Shown: positions 8,700 to 15,414, numbered from the stretch's first letter. The stretch: DNA of 41,528 nt from Methanocellaceae archaeon UBA148 (GCA_002495885.1 DAHG01000031.1:1-41528); one strand, 5' to 3'. The notes: generated from the letters alone by a model not told the origin. A program made the numbers and translations.

Positions 8700-9108
8700 C
8701 GACCAGTTTCTTGGTTTGGGACAGGAATTCCTCTGCAGACTTTATCGCTTCATCTGCATCATTTCTATCGATGGATATGCCCAATCTGTACATTATTCTG
8801 TGCCTGAATTCTCTGTAGGAGTCTAGCATGTTCGCATATCTTTCCAATTCAGGATATCTGCTCTGGATGTAAAGAGGTATGCAAACATGGCTGCGCTCCT
8901 TGATCCCATCTCTGAACAATATAGAACGGGCGGCATGGAACATCGAGGTGTAGCATAGTATCACGGCCACATCATAGCATTCGATTTCCTCGTTCTTCAT
9001 CGCTTTTCCCAAATATTCTTTTGAGATTTCTAGGGACCTACGTGCATTTTCCATGTCCGGATTTATCTTTTTGAGCAATCCTTGGCTGAAACAGTCATCC
9101 AAATTCAT
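8692..9108 (-). CDS. HEPN-domain protein (putative RNase toxin)
   Basis: A 138-residue all-helical protein of the archaeal HEPN family. Recognisable parts are the N-terminal A-x-x-SLEISKEYL helix, SMFHAARSILFRDGIKERSH and the C-terminal REFRHRIMYRLG. The last holds the Arg/His pair that supplies RNase activity in many HEPN toxins, although the spacing differs from the classic RNxxxHxY. It overlaps the MNT gene by four bases and cas6 by eight, so all three are probably made from one message. Paired HEPN and MNT proteins usually form toxin and antitoxin, the MNT protein neutralising the RNase, in known cases by adenylylation. Whether this pair is active is not shown by sequence alone. Confidence 0.85.
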   Translation of the reverse strand: MNLDDCFSQGLLKKINPDMENARRSLEISKEYLGKAMKNEEIECYDVAVILCYTSMFHAARSILFRDGIKERSHVCIPLYIQSRYPELERYANMLDSYREFRHRIMYRLGISIDRNDADEAIKSAEEFLSQTKKLVGV

Positions 9109-9677
9109 TTCAATCCGCTCCCATGCAAGAGCACATGATTATCGATCACTTTTCTGTAAAAAACGTCATTTTTTCTTGCCAACAATCTCCATTGAGACAA
9201 ATTAAAAACCTCCAGGCTCGTTTCAACTCCCAGATCTCTTCCTAAATCGTTTATGAGTGTGGTGAAAACGTTTCTGTCACTAGGAGTTATGCATATCAGA
9301 TCAATATCGCTTTTTTCATCGTAGTCCCCCGTGGCATAGCTGCCATAGAGAGCCAGTGATATTATATTTTCATCCGCTTCAAGAAATTTGTCAGCAATTT
9401 TCAGTTCGTGTATTCTCATGAGACCGTATGCCTTTTTGAAGGATTTTGCAACGATGGATTCGCTGTTTAGCTTGTACAGGTGAGCTAGTCCTTTCTCCTC
9501 TCTGAGCAAAATGTTGTCCATGGCAAAACTTTTTACTGCCTTGCTCACGCTTCCCGGGCTGACTTGGAGTTTTCTTGCCAACTCTTTGACATGCACTGTA
9601 GTGGTGGGATTTCTCAAGAAGAATGCAAGTATTTTCCAGTCCACATATTTTTCAAACAGTTCAATCAACTGAACCAC
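9105..9677 (-). CDS. HTH-nucleotidyltransferase (MNT) antitoxin-like protein
   Basis: A 190-residue two-domain protein. Residues about 1-75 form a winged helix-turn-helix (VKELARKLQVSPGSVSKAVK). Residues about 85-185 form a minimal nucleotidyltransferase of the polymerase-beta superfamily with the signature GSYATGDYDEKSDIDL. Such proteins pair with HEPN RNases as antitoxins, and the fused HTH suggests it also regulates the operon. The start is GTG 9677. A TATA box 27-36 bases upstream would place the first base of the message at about this codon, so the transcript is probably leaderless. The gene begins the operon and overlaps the HEPN gene by four bases. Confidence 0.85.
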   Translation of the reverse strand: MVQLIELFEKYVDWKILAFFLRNPTTTVHVKELARKLQVSPGSVSKAVKSFAMDNILLREEKGLAHLYKLNSESIVAKSFKKAYGLMRIHELKIADKFLEADENIISLALYGSYATGDYDEKSDIDLICITPSDRNVFTTLINDLGRDLGVETSLEVFNLSQWRLLARKNDVFYRKVIDNHVLLHGSGLK

Positions 9678-9703
9678 CGCTCAATGTAATAAACGATGGT
9701 TCG

Positions 9704-9713
9704 ATATATAAAA
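9704..9713 (-). promoter_or_regulatory. TATA box of the MNT-HEPN-cas6 operon
   Basis: The minus strand reads TTTTATATAT about 27-36 bases before GTG 9677, the expected distance for a leaderless archaeal transcript. It lies immediately next to the cas6 fragment at 9717-9761. Confidence 0.6.
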
Positions 9714-9716
9714 CTT

Positions 9717-9761
9717 TCATGTGAAGTGCAGATTGAGAGTTATCTTTGAGATTAGGGGCAT
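9717..9761 (-). pseudogene. Truncated second copy of the cas6 5' end
   Basis: An ATG at 9761 opens a 14-codon frame, MPLISKITLNLHFT, then TGA. The part SKITLNLHFT matches the N-terminus of the intact cas6 (SKITLDLHFT). At DNA level 9721-9751 matches 8650-8680 at 30 of 31 positions. Homology stops on both sides. The two copies are in the same orientation 1,071 bases apart and flank the HEPN and MNT genes plus the new cas6 start. It looks like the remains of the original cas6 beginning, or a duplication made during rearrangement. Confidence 0.8.
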
Positions 9762-9831
9762 GGAAGTGCCTATATTGTTCCTACAAGTATCTCGATATCA
9801 TTTTGCCATGTGTTTTTACACAAACACAAGG

Positions 9832-10299
9832 TTAATGTAAATATTTCTCTAGGTTATTTTTAAGAATTCTAACTTCTTTAGCTAGTTCTGCAAGTAAATC
9901 TTGGAATTTTGCAACCTCTCTATTATTAAATGTGATTTTCCTTTCTGTTAGTGGCAAAGAATTAAAAGACAAATCGCCATGAGTAGCTAATTTTGACCTA
10001 CTTCTTCGTATATAGTCGCCAAATGTAGTATCACCTAGGGGAGTATCTATAATTTTTTTAATTGGATCTAATAAATGTTCTAGATGTAGAGGTTTCAAGA
10101 CACGATAACAAAAACCTCCCATCGGGCTATCTTTATCTCTCTGATCTTTAATTAAAAACATTGTGGAAATCAGGTGAAAACCTGCGAACATATTATAAAG
10201 CTGGGCAATGGGTCTCGGATCAATGAAACTAAAACCAAATTCAAACATTTCACAATGGAAAATTACCAAATCAATAATTTCTTTATCTTTTTTATTCAT
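9832..10299 (-). CDS. Uncharacterised protein, possibly HEPN-like
   Basis: A 155-residue protein that I do not recognise. ATG 10299 has a good ribosome binding site (GGGAG, six bases upstream). The sequence is largely helical and soluble. Near residue 100 it has RRSRSKLATHGDL, an Arg-x5-His arrangement like the Rx4-6H signature of HEPN nucleases, followed by a helix ending AKEVRILKNNLEKYLH. By position alone, between the MNT-HEPN-Cas6 operon and mini-array 2, it may belong to the same defence-like island. Its AT-rich composition resembles the next gene (10572-11402) more than the housekeeping genes. Confidence 0.6.
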   Translation of the reverse strand: MNKKDKEIIDLVIFHCEMFEFGFSFIDPRPIAQLYNMFAGFHLISTMFLIKDQRDKDSPMGGFCYRVLKPLHLEHLLDPIKKIIDTPLGDTTFGDYIRRSRSKLATHGDLSFNSLPLTERKITFNNREVAKFQDLLAELAKEVRILKNNLEKYLH

Positions 10300-10406
10300 A
10301 GCTTCTCCCTTTTTAAGATGCTATATATTATCCTATGGAAATGAGGAAAAAAACCAAGGCCCGATGGCTTGAAATGGCGGTTCCCCGTATTGGACGACGT
10401 TAAGAG

Positions 10407-10576
10407 ATTTCAATCCCACTATAGTCTGATTTTAACAAGGCGGACTGATGCTCAAGGTAGTAGGCATCTACCTTGTGTATTTCAATCCCACTATGGTCTG
10501 ATTTTAGCGTTGGAACAGGTACTGCGGAAGGCGAAGTAATTGTCGAATTTCAATTCCACTATGGTCTGATTTTAAT
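10407..10576 (-). CRISPR. Mini CRISPR array 2 (three repeats, 30-nt family A)
   Basis: Three repeats of the family in array 1: 10407-10436 (one internal change), 10479-10508 (A to G near the end) and 10547-10576 (two changes). Spacers are 42 bases (10437-10478) and 38 bases (10509-10546). The reverse complement starts GTTAAAATCAGACC and ends GAAAT, so transcription would be leftward and a leader would be expected at the right. There, however, the 3' end of a protein gene runs directly into the last repeat, so no leader remains. The arrangement looks like an inactive relic, or an array that depends on outside transcription. Confidence 0.85.
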
Positions 10577-11402
10577 TTATTCGTCTAAACCTAATCTCGT
10601 TCTCAATCTCGTCTAAAAACTGATCCTGTACTTCGCTTATGTCAATTTCTCCTATCGGTATACCATATTCTCGCCGATATTTATCTCTAAGTTTTTCCAG
10701 ACGCTCTTTAAGTTCTTGTGATATTCTTTTAAGTTCCTCAGCTATAAGGTCTATTTCGTCTGTTTTAACTTTTATATCCTCTCTATCTCTAATCTGAAGG
10801 AATTCTGACCCATACTCTCTCCAAAAATCATGAAACTTGTCGCCTGAAAAAAGTTTCACACTATTGTCTATTATATAATTTACAAATTTTATTGCCGACC
10901 ATTCTATATCGCGCGTCAGTAAAAATTTAGGATTAGGTTTAGGGTATTTTTTATTATATTCTGCAATTCGATCATGACATTTTTCTTTAAAATCAAGAGT
11001 ATATATCGCTTCATCTAAACTTTTTAATTTTTCTTGTAAAATCTGGCATCTATCGTTGTGATCTTCTATTTTTCTCTTAAGATCAGGGAAGTCGCTCCTG
11101 AGATCGCTAAAAAGTATTTCTGGTTCTTCTACTAACTTTTTTATTTTTTCTGCACACAAACTTTGGTGTTTCCATCCATATTCTCTCTTTTTGATCGATT
11201 CTATTTCCCACTCTAGTTTGTGTATAAGTGGTGCGATAATATATTTCATCAATTCGACGATATAACTGCGCTTTGCTTCCCTCCTCGTGATCTCGGTTTG
11301 TTTACTTACTTGATGTGCATAGTATGCTGTAACAACCAATGTAAGAGTTAAGACCACAAGTAAGACCGCATTGATGATGGTTTCAATGCCCATGATAGAC
11401 AT
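10572..11402 (-). CDS. Membrane-anchored coiled-coil protein, unknown function
   Basis: Read from ATG 11402 the protein has 276 residues. One N-terminal membrane helix (INAVLLVVLTLTLVVTAYYA) is followed by a long, charged, coiled-coil-rich part rich in Lys and Glu. Family and function are not recognised. The same frame is open to 11498, but those extra codons read through a degenerate CRISPR-type repeat (11441-11477). A TATA-like CTATATAAAA about 25 bases before 11402 favours a leaderless start there (ATG 11393 is also possible). The stop codon TAA (10572-10574) lies inside the terminal repeat of mini-array 2. The gene therefore occupies the space between two CRISPR relics and may have been inserted there. 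Confidence 0.6.
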   Translation of the reverse strand: MSIMGIETIINAVLLVVLTLTLVVTAYYAHQVSKQTEITRREAKRSYIVELMKYIIAPLIHKLEWEIESIKKREYGWKHQSLCAEKIKKLVEEPEILFSDLRSDFPDLKRKIEDHNDRCQILQEKLKSLDEAIYTLDFKEKCHDRIAEYNKKYPKPNPKFLLTRDIEWSAIKFVNYIIDNSVKLFSGDKFHDFWREYGSEFLQIRDREDIKVKTDEIDLIAEELKRISQELKERLEKLRDKYRREYGIPIGEIDISEVQDQFLDEIENEIRFRRIN

Positions 11403-11440
11403 AATTTTTAATATGTGCATAACTTTTATATAGGTATAAC

Positions 11441-11477
11441 TTTTCAACCCTTGTTTTATTAGAACTTTCTGCAACGG
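11441..11477 (-). repeat. Degenerate single CRISPR repeat, 37-nt family B
   Basis: The first 20 bases match the intact family-B repeats at 12090 and 12165 at 17 of 20 positions (TTTTCAACCCTTGTTTTATT); the remaining 17 have diverged. A spacer-sized 38-base stretch follows (11478-11515), and its core is found again next to the repeat at 12090. Confidence 0.55.
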
Positions 11478-11484
11478 CAGCCCC

Positions 11485-11512
11485 GAAGGCTCAGCCATTG
11501 AGATGAGTTAGC
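11485..11512 (+). repeat. 28-bp repeat motif, copy 1
   Basis: Matches 12058-12085 at 24 of 28 positions, with all four differences transitions. Shared parts are GAAGGCTCA and CATTGAGAT. It sits seven bases beyond the degenerate family-B repeat, in the position of a spacer. It also overlaps the extreme 5' end of the longer reading of the coiled-coil gene. Confidence 0.65.
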
Positions 11513-11579
11513 AGCTTAAATACGGGAGGAGATTGGTTGCGTTGCCTTCTGGCCAATAATTTGAATTCAAAACAGTTAC

Positions 11580-11969
11580 CTAGCTAGATTGGAGGCTTCG
11601 TGCTAGATTATTGTGCCTACGTATAACTATGCCAGCGGCTATACATGCCAGTCCTGGTAATAACCCCACGAATACCCCCCAGTATTTATACGGTTCATCA
11701 AGACCCATACAATAACCGTAGAATGATGAAAGATAAGCAACTCCAATCACTATGGCCCCTATCCAGAAGTACTTTGGTCTAGTGATAAAACCCCCAATAA
11801 GTGCCAGTAATGCTCCGACAGTACCTAAACACAACGCGACAAAATAACCAGCACCAGATCCCAATTGCCCCGTGCTAACCCATGTCCAAGAAGATGAGTA
11901 TGATAGTGGTAAACCAAATGTTATCAGCAGCAACCCAAACCAAGCGAGTATTATCAATGGGATTCTCAT
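11580..11969 (-). CDS. Small polytopic membrane protein
   Basis: A 129-residue protein with four probable membrane helices (starting near residues 3, 40, 67 and 96) and a short basic C-terminal tail (RRHNNLARS). ATG 11969 is preceded by AGGTGA at good spacing. No family is recognised. It lies between two copies of a 28-bp motif that occupies spacer positions of CRISPR family B, so it may be an insertion into a former array. Confidence 0.65.
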   Translation of the reverse strand: MRIPLIILAWFGLLLITFGLPLSYSSSWTWVSTGQLGSGAGYFVALCLGTVGALLALIGGFITRPKYFWIGAIVIGVAYLSSFYGYCMGLDEPYKYWGVFVGLLPGLACIAAGIVIRRHNNLARSLQSS

Positions 11970-12057
11970 TTTACATTCACCTTTTTAGTAGTATGTCCGG
12001 ATACTAACTTAATCCCCAGGTATAAGTCAAGGCCAGGTGACCCAATGACCCTCATAA

Positions 12058-12085
12058 GAAGGCTCAATCATTGAGATAAGTCAGC
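12058..12085 (+). repeat. 28-bp repeat motif, copy 2
   Basis: Second copy of the motif at 11485-11512. Here it contains the perfect short palindrome CTCAATCATTGAG. It ends four bases before the first intact family-B repeat, again in the place a spacer would occupy. Confidence 0.65.
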
Positions 12086-12089
12086 CGGC

Positions 12090-12201
12090 GTTTCAATCCT
12101 CGTTTTATTGGATGTTGCGTTGCGACGAAGTAGTGCCTTCAGCGACCAATGATGGATATTTTTTGTTTCAATCCTTGTTTTAGTGGATGTTATGCTTAAA
12201 C
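12090..12201 (-). CRISPR. CRISPR relic, two repeats of 37-nt family B
   Basis: Repeats at 12090-12126 and 12165-12201 share GTTTCAATCCTYGTTTTA and GGATGTT, then diverge toward the end. They are separated by exactly 38 bases (12127-12164), a normal spacer length. The plus-strand TTTCAATCC start, shared with family A, again implies a leftward crRNA ending in GATTGAAAC. No cas gene specific to this family is in the window. The rest of the gap up to 12328 holds nothing else I can identify. Confidence 0.6.
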
Positions 12202-12328
12202 CCTTTATTTTGCCATTTCTTACTTCTCGGTAATTTACTTACTTTACATTCAAAGATTTACCCTGAAATCAATTAATCAACCTTGAAACCCATTTATCCA
12301 CTGTTATACGATGTGCCCCAGACAAAAA

Positions 12329-12634
12329 TCAATCAGAAATCTGCTTAAATTCCTTATATGCCAAAAATCCCAAGATTAAATCATAGGCAACTGCCCCAAA
12401 TGTAGATGCTCCGGTCGTAAATATCGCTGATGCAATTATATCGATTATTACAATGACTCCTGTAAATATGGAACCACTTTTTTGCTTTAAAACCACACCT
12501 ATCACAGCAGCAAGGTATAAAGCAGCGAATGAAATGGAAACCAAATTGTTTAAAGATAGAATTACTTGGACGATAAGTCTGATAATAAGCATTATCAATA
12601 ATATAATTGTAATTGCATTAAATTTTTGTTCCAT
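12329..12634 (-). CDS. Small membrane protein
   Basis: A 101-residue, very hydrophobic protein with three probable membrane helices (ITIILLIMLIIRLIVQVIL, a central AALYLAAVIGVVL, and GVIVIIDIIASAIFTTGA) and a charged end (YKEFKQISD). I do not recognise the family and see no strong ribosome binding site, so it may be read from a leaderless message. It is a single-gene unit between the CRISPR relic and the metal transporter. Confidence 0.5.
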   Translation of the reverse strand: MEQKFNAITIILLIMLIIRLIVQVILSLNNLVSISFAALYLAAVIGVVLKQKSGSIFTGVIVIIDIIASAIFTTGASTFGAVAYDLILGFLAYKEFKQISD

Positions 12635-12699
12635 TTCTTATCCTAGATAACTAATCGTAATTCAGTTTATTTAAATAATTTTCTAATAAAAGTTGTGTG

Positions 12700-13680
12700 G
12701 GAAGCCCTGCCTTGAAAATAATTTAATTAATGATCGTGCTTATTGTCGCCATCAATACAAGTCTCACATTCAGATTGTATCGTAGTATGAGTTATGTTAT
12801 ATTTTGATTTAACCATCTCATTTATGTTAGAAACTATTTTGTTCATGGATTTTATGTTGTCTGCATCTATCAAGACATGAGAACTAAGTGCGCATACATC
12901 TGAGGATATACTCCAAACATGCAAGTCGTGAATTTCTTTAACACCATTTATTTTTTGGATGTCTCTCGACAATTTCTCTAAATCAATGTTCTTGGGCGTT
13001 GCTTCCATGAGTATACGAGCAGATTCTCTTATCAATCGCAGAGAACCTGTTAAAATAAATAACCCTATTATTGCACTTATTATGGGATCAAAAATATAAT
13101 TGCCAGTAATGACAATCAATATGCTTGCAATGACAACACCAACTGATGACAGAGTATCGCTCAACACATGAAGATACGCTCCCCTTATATTCAGATTTTG
13201 TTTTTCATAACCTTGCATTTTTACTACAACATATAAATTAGCTAAAAGCCCAACAACCGAAATCATAAGCATTTCAGACCCTCTTATCGGCTGAGGAGAC
13301 AGAAATCGAATGTAAGATTCATAAAAAATATAGACGGTAACAAAAATGAGCATAGCACCGTTTATAATTGCTACGAGGATTTCTGCTCTATAAAATCCAA
13401 ATGTAAATTTTTTGGTCGCGACCTTTTGCGAAAGCCGTATTGAAAAATAAGCCAATAGAAGGGCCAGTAAATCAATGAGAACATGCCCGGCATCACTTAA
13501 CAATGCCAAGCTGTTTGTAAATATACCTCCCGCTACCTCCATCAACAAAATAAACAAAGATAGCAAGATGAAAATTCTGAATCTCTTTTGTAATACGTCT
13601 CTTTGAATCATATTTATTTTATTTTAATTGTATTAACACTGATAAATGTTTTGTATAGAAAGTGCAGTAGCAGGGCTTCC
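12700..13680. repeat. 11-bp inverted repeats flanking the CDF gene
   Basis: GGAAGCCCTGC at 12700-12710 and its exact reverse complement GCAGGGCTTCC at 13670-13680 bracket the transporter gene closely on both sides. They are GC-rich inside AT-rich flanks. Their origin is unknown. They might be ends of a small mobile cassette or related regulatory elements; no transposase is present. Confidence 0.5.
12727..13611 (-). CDS. Cation diffusion facilitator (zinc/cadmium exporter)
   Basis: A CDF-family proton-coupled exporter of divalent metals in the cytoplasmic membrane, 294 residues. It has six predicted helices followed by the cytosolic metal-sensing domain (HDLHVWSISSDVCALSSHV). The transport site motifs are both HxxxD: HVLID in helix 2 and HVLSD in helix 5. 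That pattern is typical of Zn/Cd members rather than Mn or Fe members. The C-terminus has extra metal ligands (CETC and HDH). ATG 13611 follows an AT-rich region. It stands alone and is closely flanked by 11-bp inverted repeats. Confidence 0.9.
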   Translation of the reverse strand: MIQRDVLQKRFRIFILLSLFILLMEVAGGIFTNSLALLSDAGHVLIDLLALLLAYFSIRLSQKVATKKFTFGFYRAEILVAIINGAMLIFVTVYIFYESYIRFLSPQPIRGSEMLMISVVGLLANLYVVVKMQGYEKQNLNIRGAYLHVLSDTLSSVGVVIASILIVITGNYIFDPIISAIIGLFILTGSLRLIRESARILMEATPKNIDLEKLSRDIQKINGVKEIHDLHVWSISSDVCALSSHVLIDADNIKSMNKIVSNINEMVKSKYNITHTTIQSECETCIDGDNKHDH

Positions 13681-13862
13681 GTTCGTTTTTTGTAGCAAAT
13701 TGCAACTAACTCCGATTAAACGCACTTTTTATTCGTTTAACATGGAGTTAATTTCTTACTTTATTTCAAAAGATGCACCAAGCGAAATTCAAACAAAATG
13801 AATAAATCTGATTTTAATTGAATCTGGCACTCAATACCTCCTTCAGGAGACTTTTATTTACT

Positions 13863-14045
13863 CTATTTCTCTAATTTCTTCTTAGCTTGGTAGGACAAGG
13901 CACCCAGAGCAATAATAAATATCGATATTAAGCCAGCTCCCAAAAGAGTTGCAGATCTCCCGGAATATTCACTTCCCAACAACAGCCCAAGCCCGATACC
14001 GCCAACGATACCGGCTGTCAATTCGATCCTATATGGGTCAACCAT
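13863..14045 (-). CDS. Small two-helix membrane protein
   Basis: A 60-residue protein with two hydrophobic, glycine-rich helices (IVGGIGLGLLLGSE and LLGAGLISIFIIALGALS) and a lysine-rich end (AKKKLEK). An excellent ribosome binding site (CAGGAGG) precedes ATG 14045, which makes it very probably real. No function is known. It follows tyrA by about 60 bases on the same strand, so it could be read by run-through from the aromatic operon. Confidence 0.7.
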   Translation of the reverse strand: MVDPYRIELTAGIVGGIGLGLLLGSEYSGRSATLLGAGLISIFIIALGALSYQAKKKLEK

Positions 14046-14103
14046 ATTTTTCCTCCTGAGGTTTTGTTAAGCGGAAAATAATTTGATGCGATTTAATTAA
14101 TAA

Positions 14104-15414
14104 CTATCGTATCTCGCCGCCAATTCCCTCCAACAATTCTTCCACCTTATGTTGAACCTCATTGGGGTCTTTGTCCCCCCTTATCTTTATTCGGTAGGTA
14201 AGGCTGACATGACCTTTTTTAATCTTATAGGTGTCGATTTGATCCACTGAAATGACGCCATCCACGCCATCTAGGATTCCAGCGATGATATCTGGTTTTA
14301 CTCTCTCCAACAAAGCCACAGATATGTCCCTCCTATGGTGCACCAAGTTATCTATCTTCCACTGGAGAAGTTCATCTGCACTAAGCAGACTGACATTCTC
14401 GATCTTCAACTCTGTCTTTTTTCCTTCCCTCTCCAGCAAAACCTCCAGAGGTGTAACTTTCCTAACGATCCCAACATGCACAACACCAGAATATATATGC
14501 CTGAGCCCCCTTTCCTCTCCGATAGATTTGACCAGTGTCTCAAACTCTGTTATTTTTGCGTTAACGAGCTTGTCAGACCTTCGTAAGGCGGATTCTGTGT
14601 CGCCAAAATGACTTGCGGCGTTCCTCATCAATCTAACAAATTTTTCAGTTTCTCCAAATTCAGCGCTCTTCGACAGCTCTAAACACTGCGTAATGAAGGC
14701 ATCATGCACTTTTTTCACATCTGGACTTGCCTGAATCATGGCGTATAAGTGGGGATTTTGAGCCAGAATTCTACCCACGAAGTCTACCATTACTTCGTAC
14801 ACAGGACTCATAAATCTCCTTGATTTGCTGAGATCGAACTCAAGGGCATCCATCGTAGCACCGACAGCTATGTATGCAAAATGAGTTAATCCCTGGATAA
14901 CTGCCATCATCTGGTCATGTTCCTCCGCAGAAAGAAATTCCACGTGTGCGCCGTTATCTTCAAAAAGGGCGACGATCTTCGGGAGCCAATTCTCGCACCT
15001 CCCTTCCACCGTCACCAGAATCACGGTCTGACCTAAGGGTTCTGACATCGTGGGACCGAACATCGGATGCGTGCCGATTATCTCAACGCCTTTTGGCGCC
15101 TTTCTCATCGCTTTCATAGGACCTTTCTTGACCGATGTGATGTCCATGAGCAAACTGCCGGGACGCATATGGGGTGCTACTTTGCCTATGACCTCTTCGG
15201 TGACATTTATCGGTACTGAGATCAGCACGATGTCAAAATCGACCACTGCTTTTGTTACGTCTTCCGCAAAACCGATCCCTAATTCCCCAGCCACTTCTTG
15301 GGCCCGAGGATCGATGTCCGCTATGCTGACTGCATAGTCCCGCCTCTTGAGAGCGCGTGCAAACCACTGCCCCATGTCCCCTGCACCGCCGATAATCAAC
15401 ACCTTAGAGCGCAT
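14104..15414 (-). CDS. tyrA: Prephenate dehydrogenase with C-terminal FDX-ACB-like domain
   Basis: TyrA oxidatively decarboxylates prephenate to 4-hydroxyphenylpyruvate for tyrosine synthesis. From ATG 15414 the protein has 436 residues. An NAD(P)-binding Rossmann domain (VLIIGGAGDMGQWFA) is followed by SVPINVTEEVIG, the catalytic-histidine stretch GTHPMFGP and a helical dimer domain, to about residue 300. The last 120 residues are extra. They contain HHRRDISVALLE, then DQIDTYKI and GHVSLTYRIKIRG, then a helix and GGEIR. This order resembles the ferredoxin-fold anticodon-binding domain at the end of phenylalanyl-tRNA synthetase beta chains. A role in sensing phenylalanine or tyrosine is an inference. 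The longer start at 15462 lies deep in aroE; the chosen start overlaps it by 19 bases. Confidence 0.9.
   Translation of the reverse strand: MRSKVLIIGGAGDMGQWFARALKRRDYAVSIADIDPRAQEVAGELGIGFAEDVTKAVVDFDIVLISVPINVTEEVIGKVAPHMRPGSLLMDITSVKKGPMKAMRKAPKGVEIIGTHPMFGPTMSEPLGQTVILVTVEGRCENWLPKIVALFEDNGAHVEFLSAEEHDQMMAVIQGLTHFAYIAVGATMDALEFDLSKSRRFMSPVYEVMVDFVGRILAQNPHLYAMIQASPDVKKVHDAFITQCLELSKSAEFGETEKFVRLMRNAASHFGDTESALRRSDKLVNAKITEFETLVKSIGEERGLRHIYSGVVHVGIVRKVTPLEVLLEREGKKTELKIENVSLLSADELLQWKIDNLVHHRRDISVALLERVKPDIIAGILDGVDGVISVDQIDTYKIKKGHVSLTYRIKIRGDKDPNEVQHKVEELLEGIGGEIR

Noticed and set aside
11403..11498. Longer N-terminus of the coiled-coil membrane protein
   Set aside because: These 32 codons read through a degenerate CRISPR repeat and the 28-mer and contain the promoter-like TATA box, so they are unlikely to be translated.
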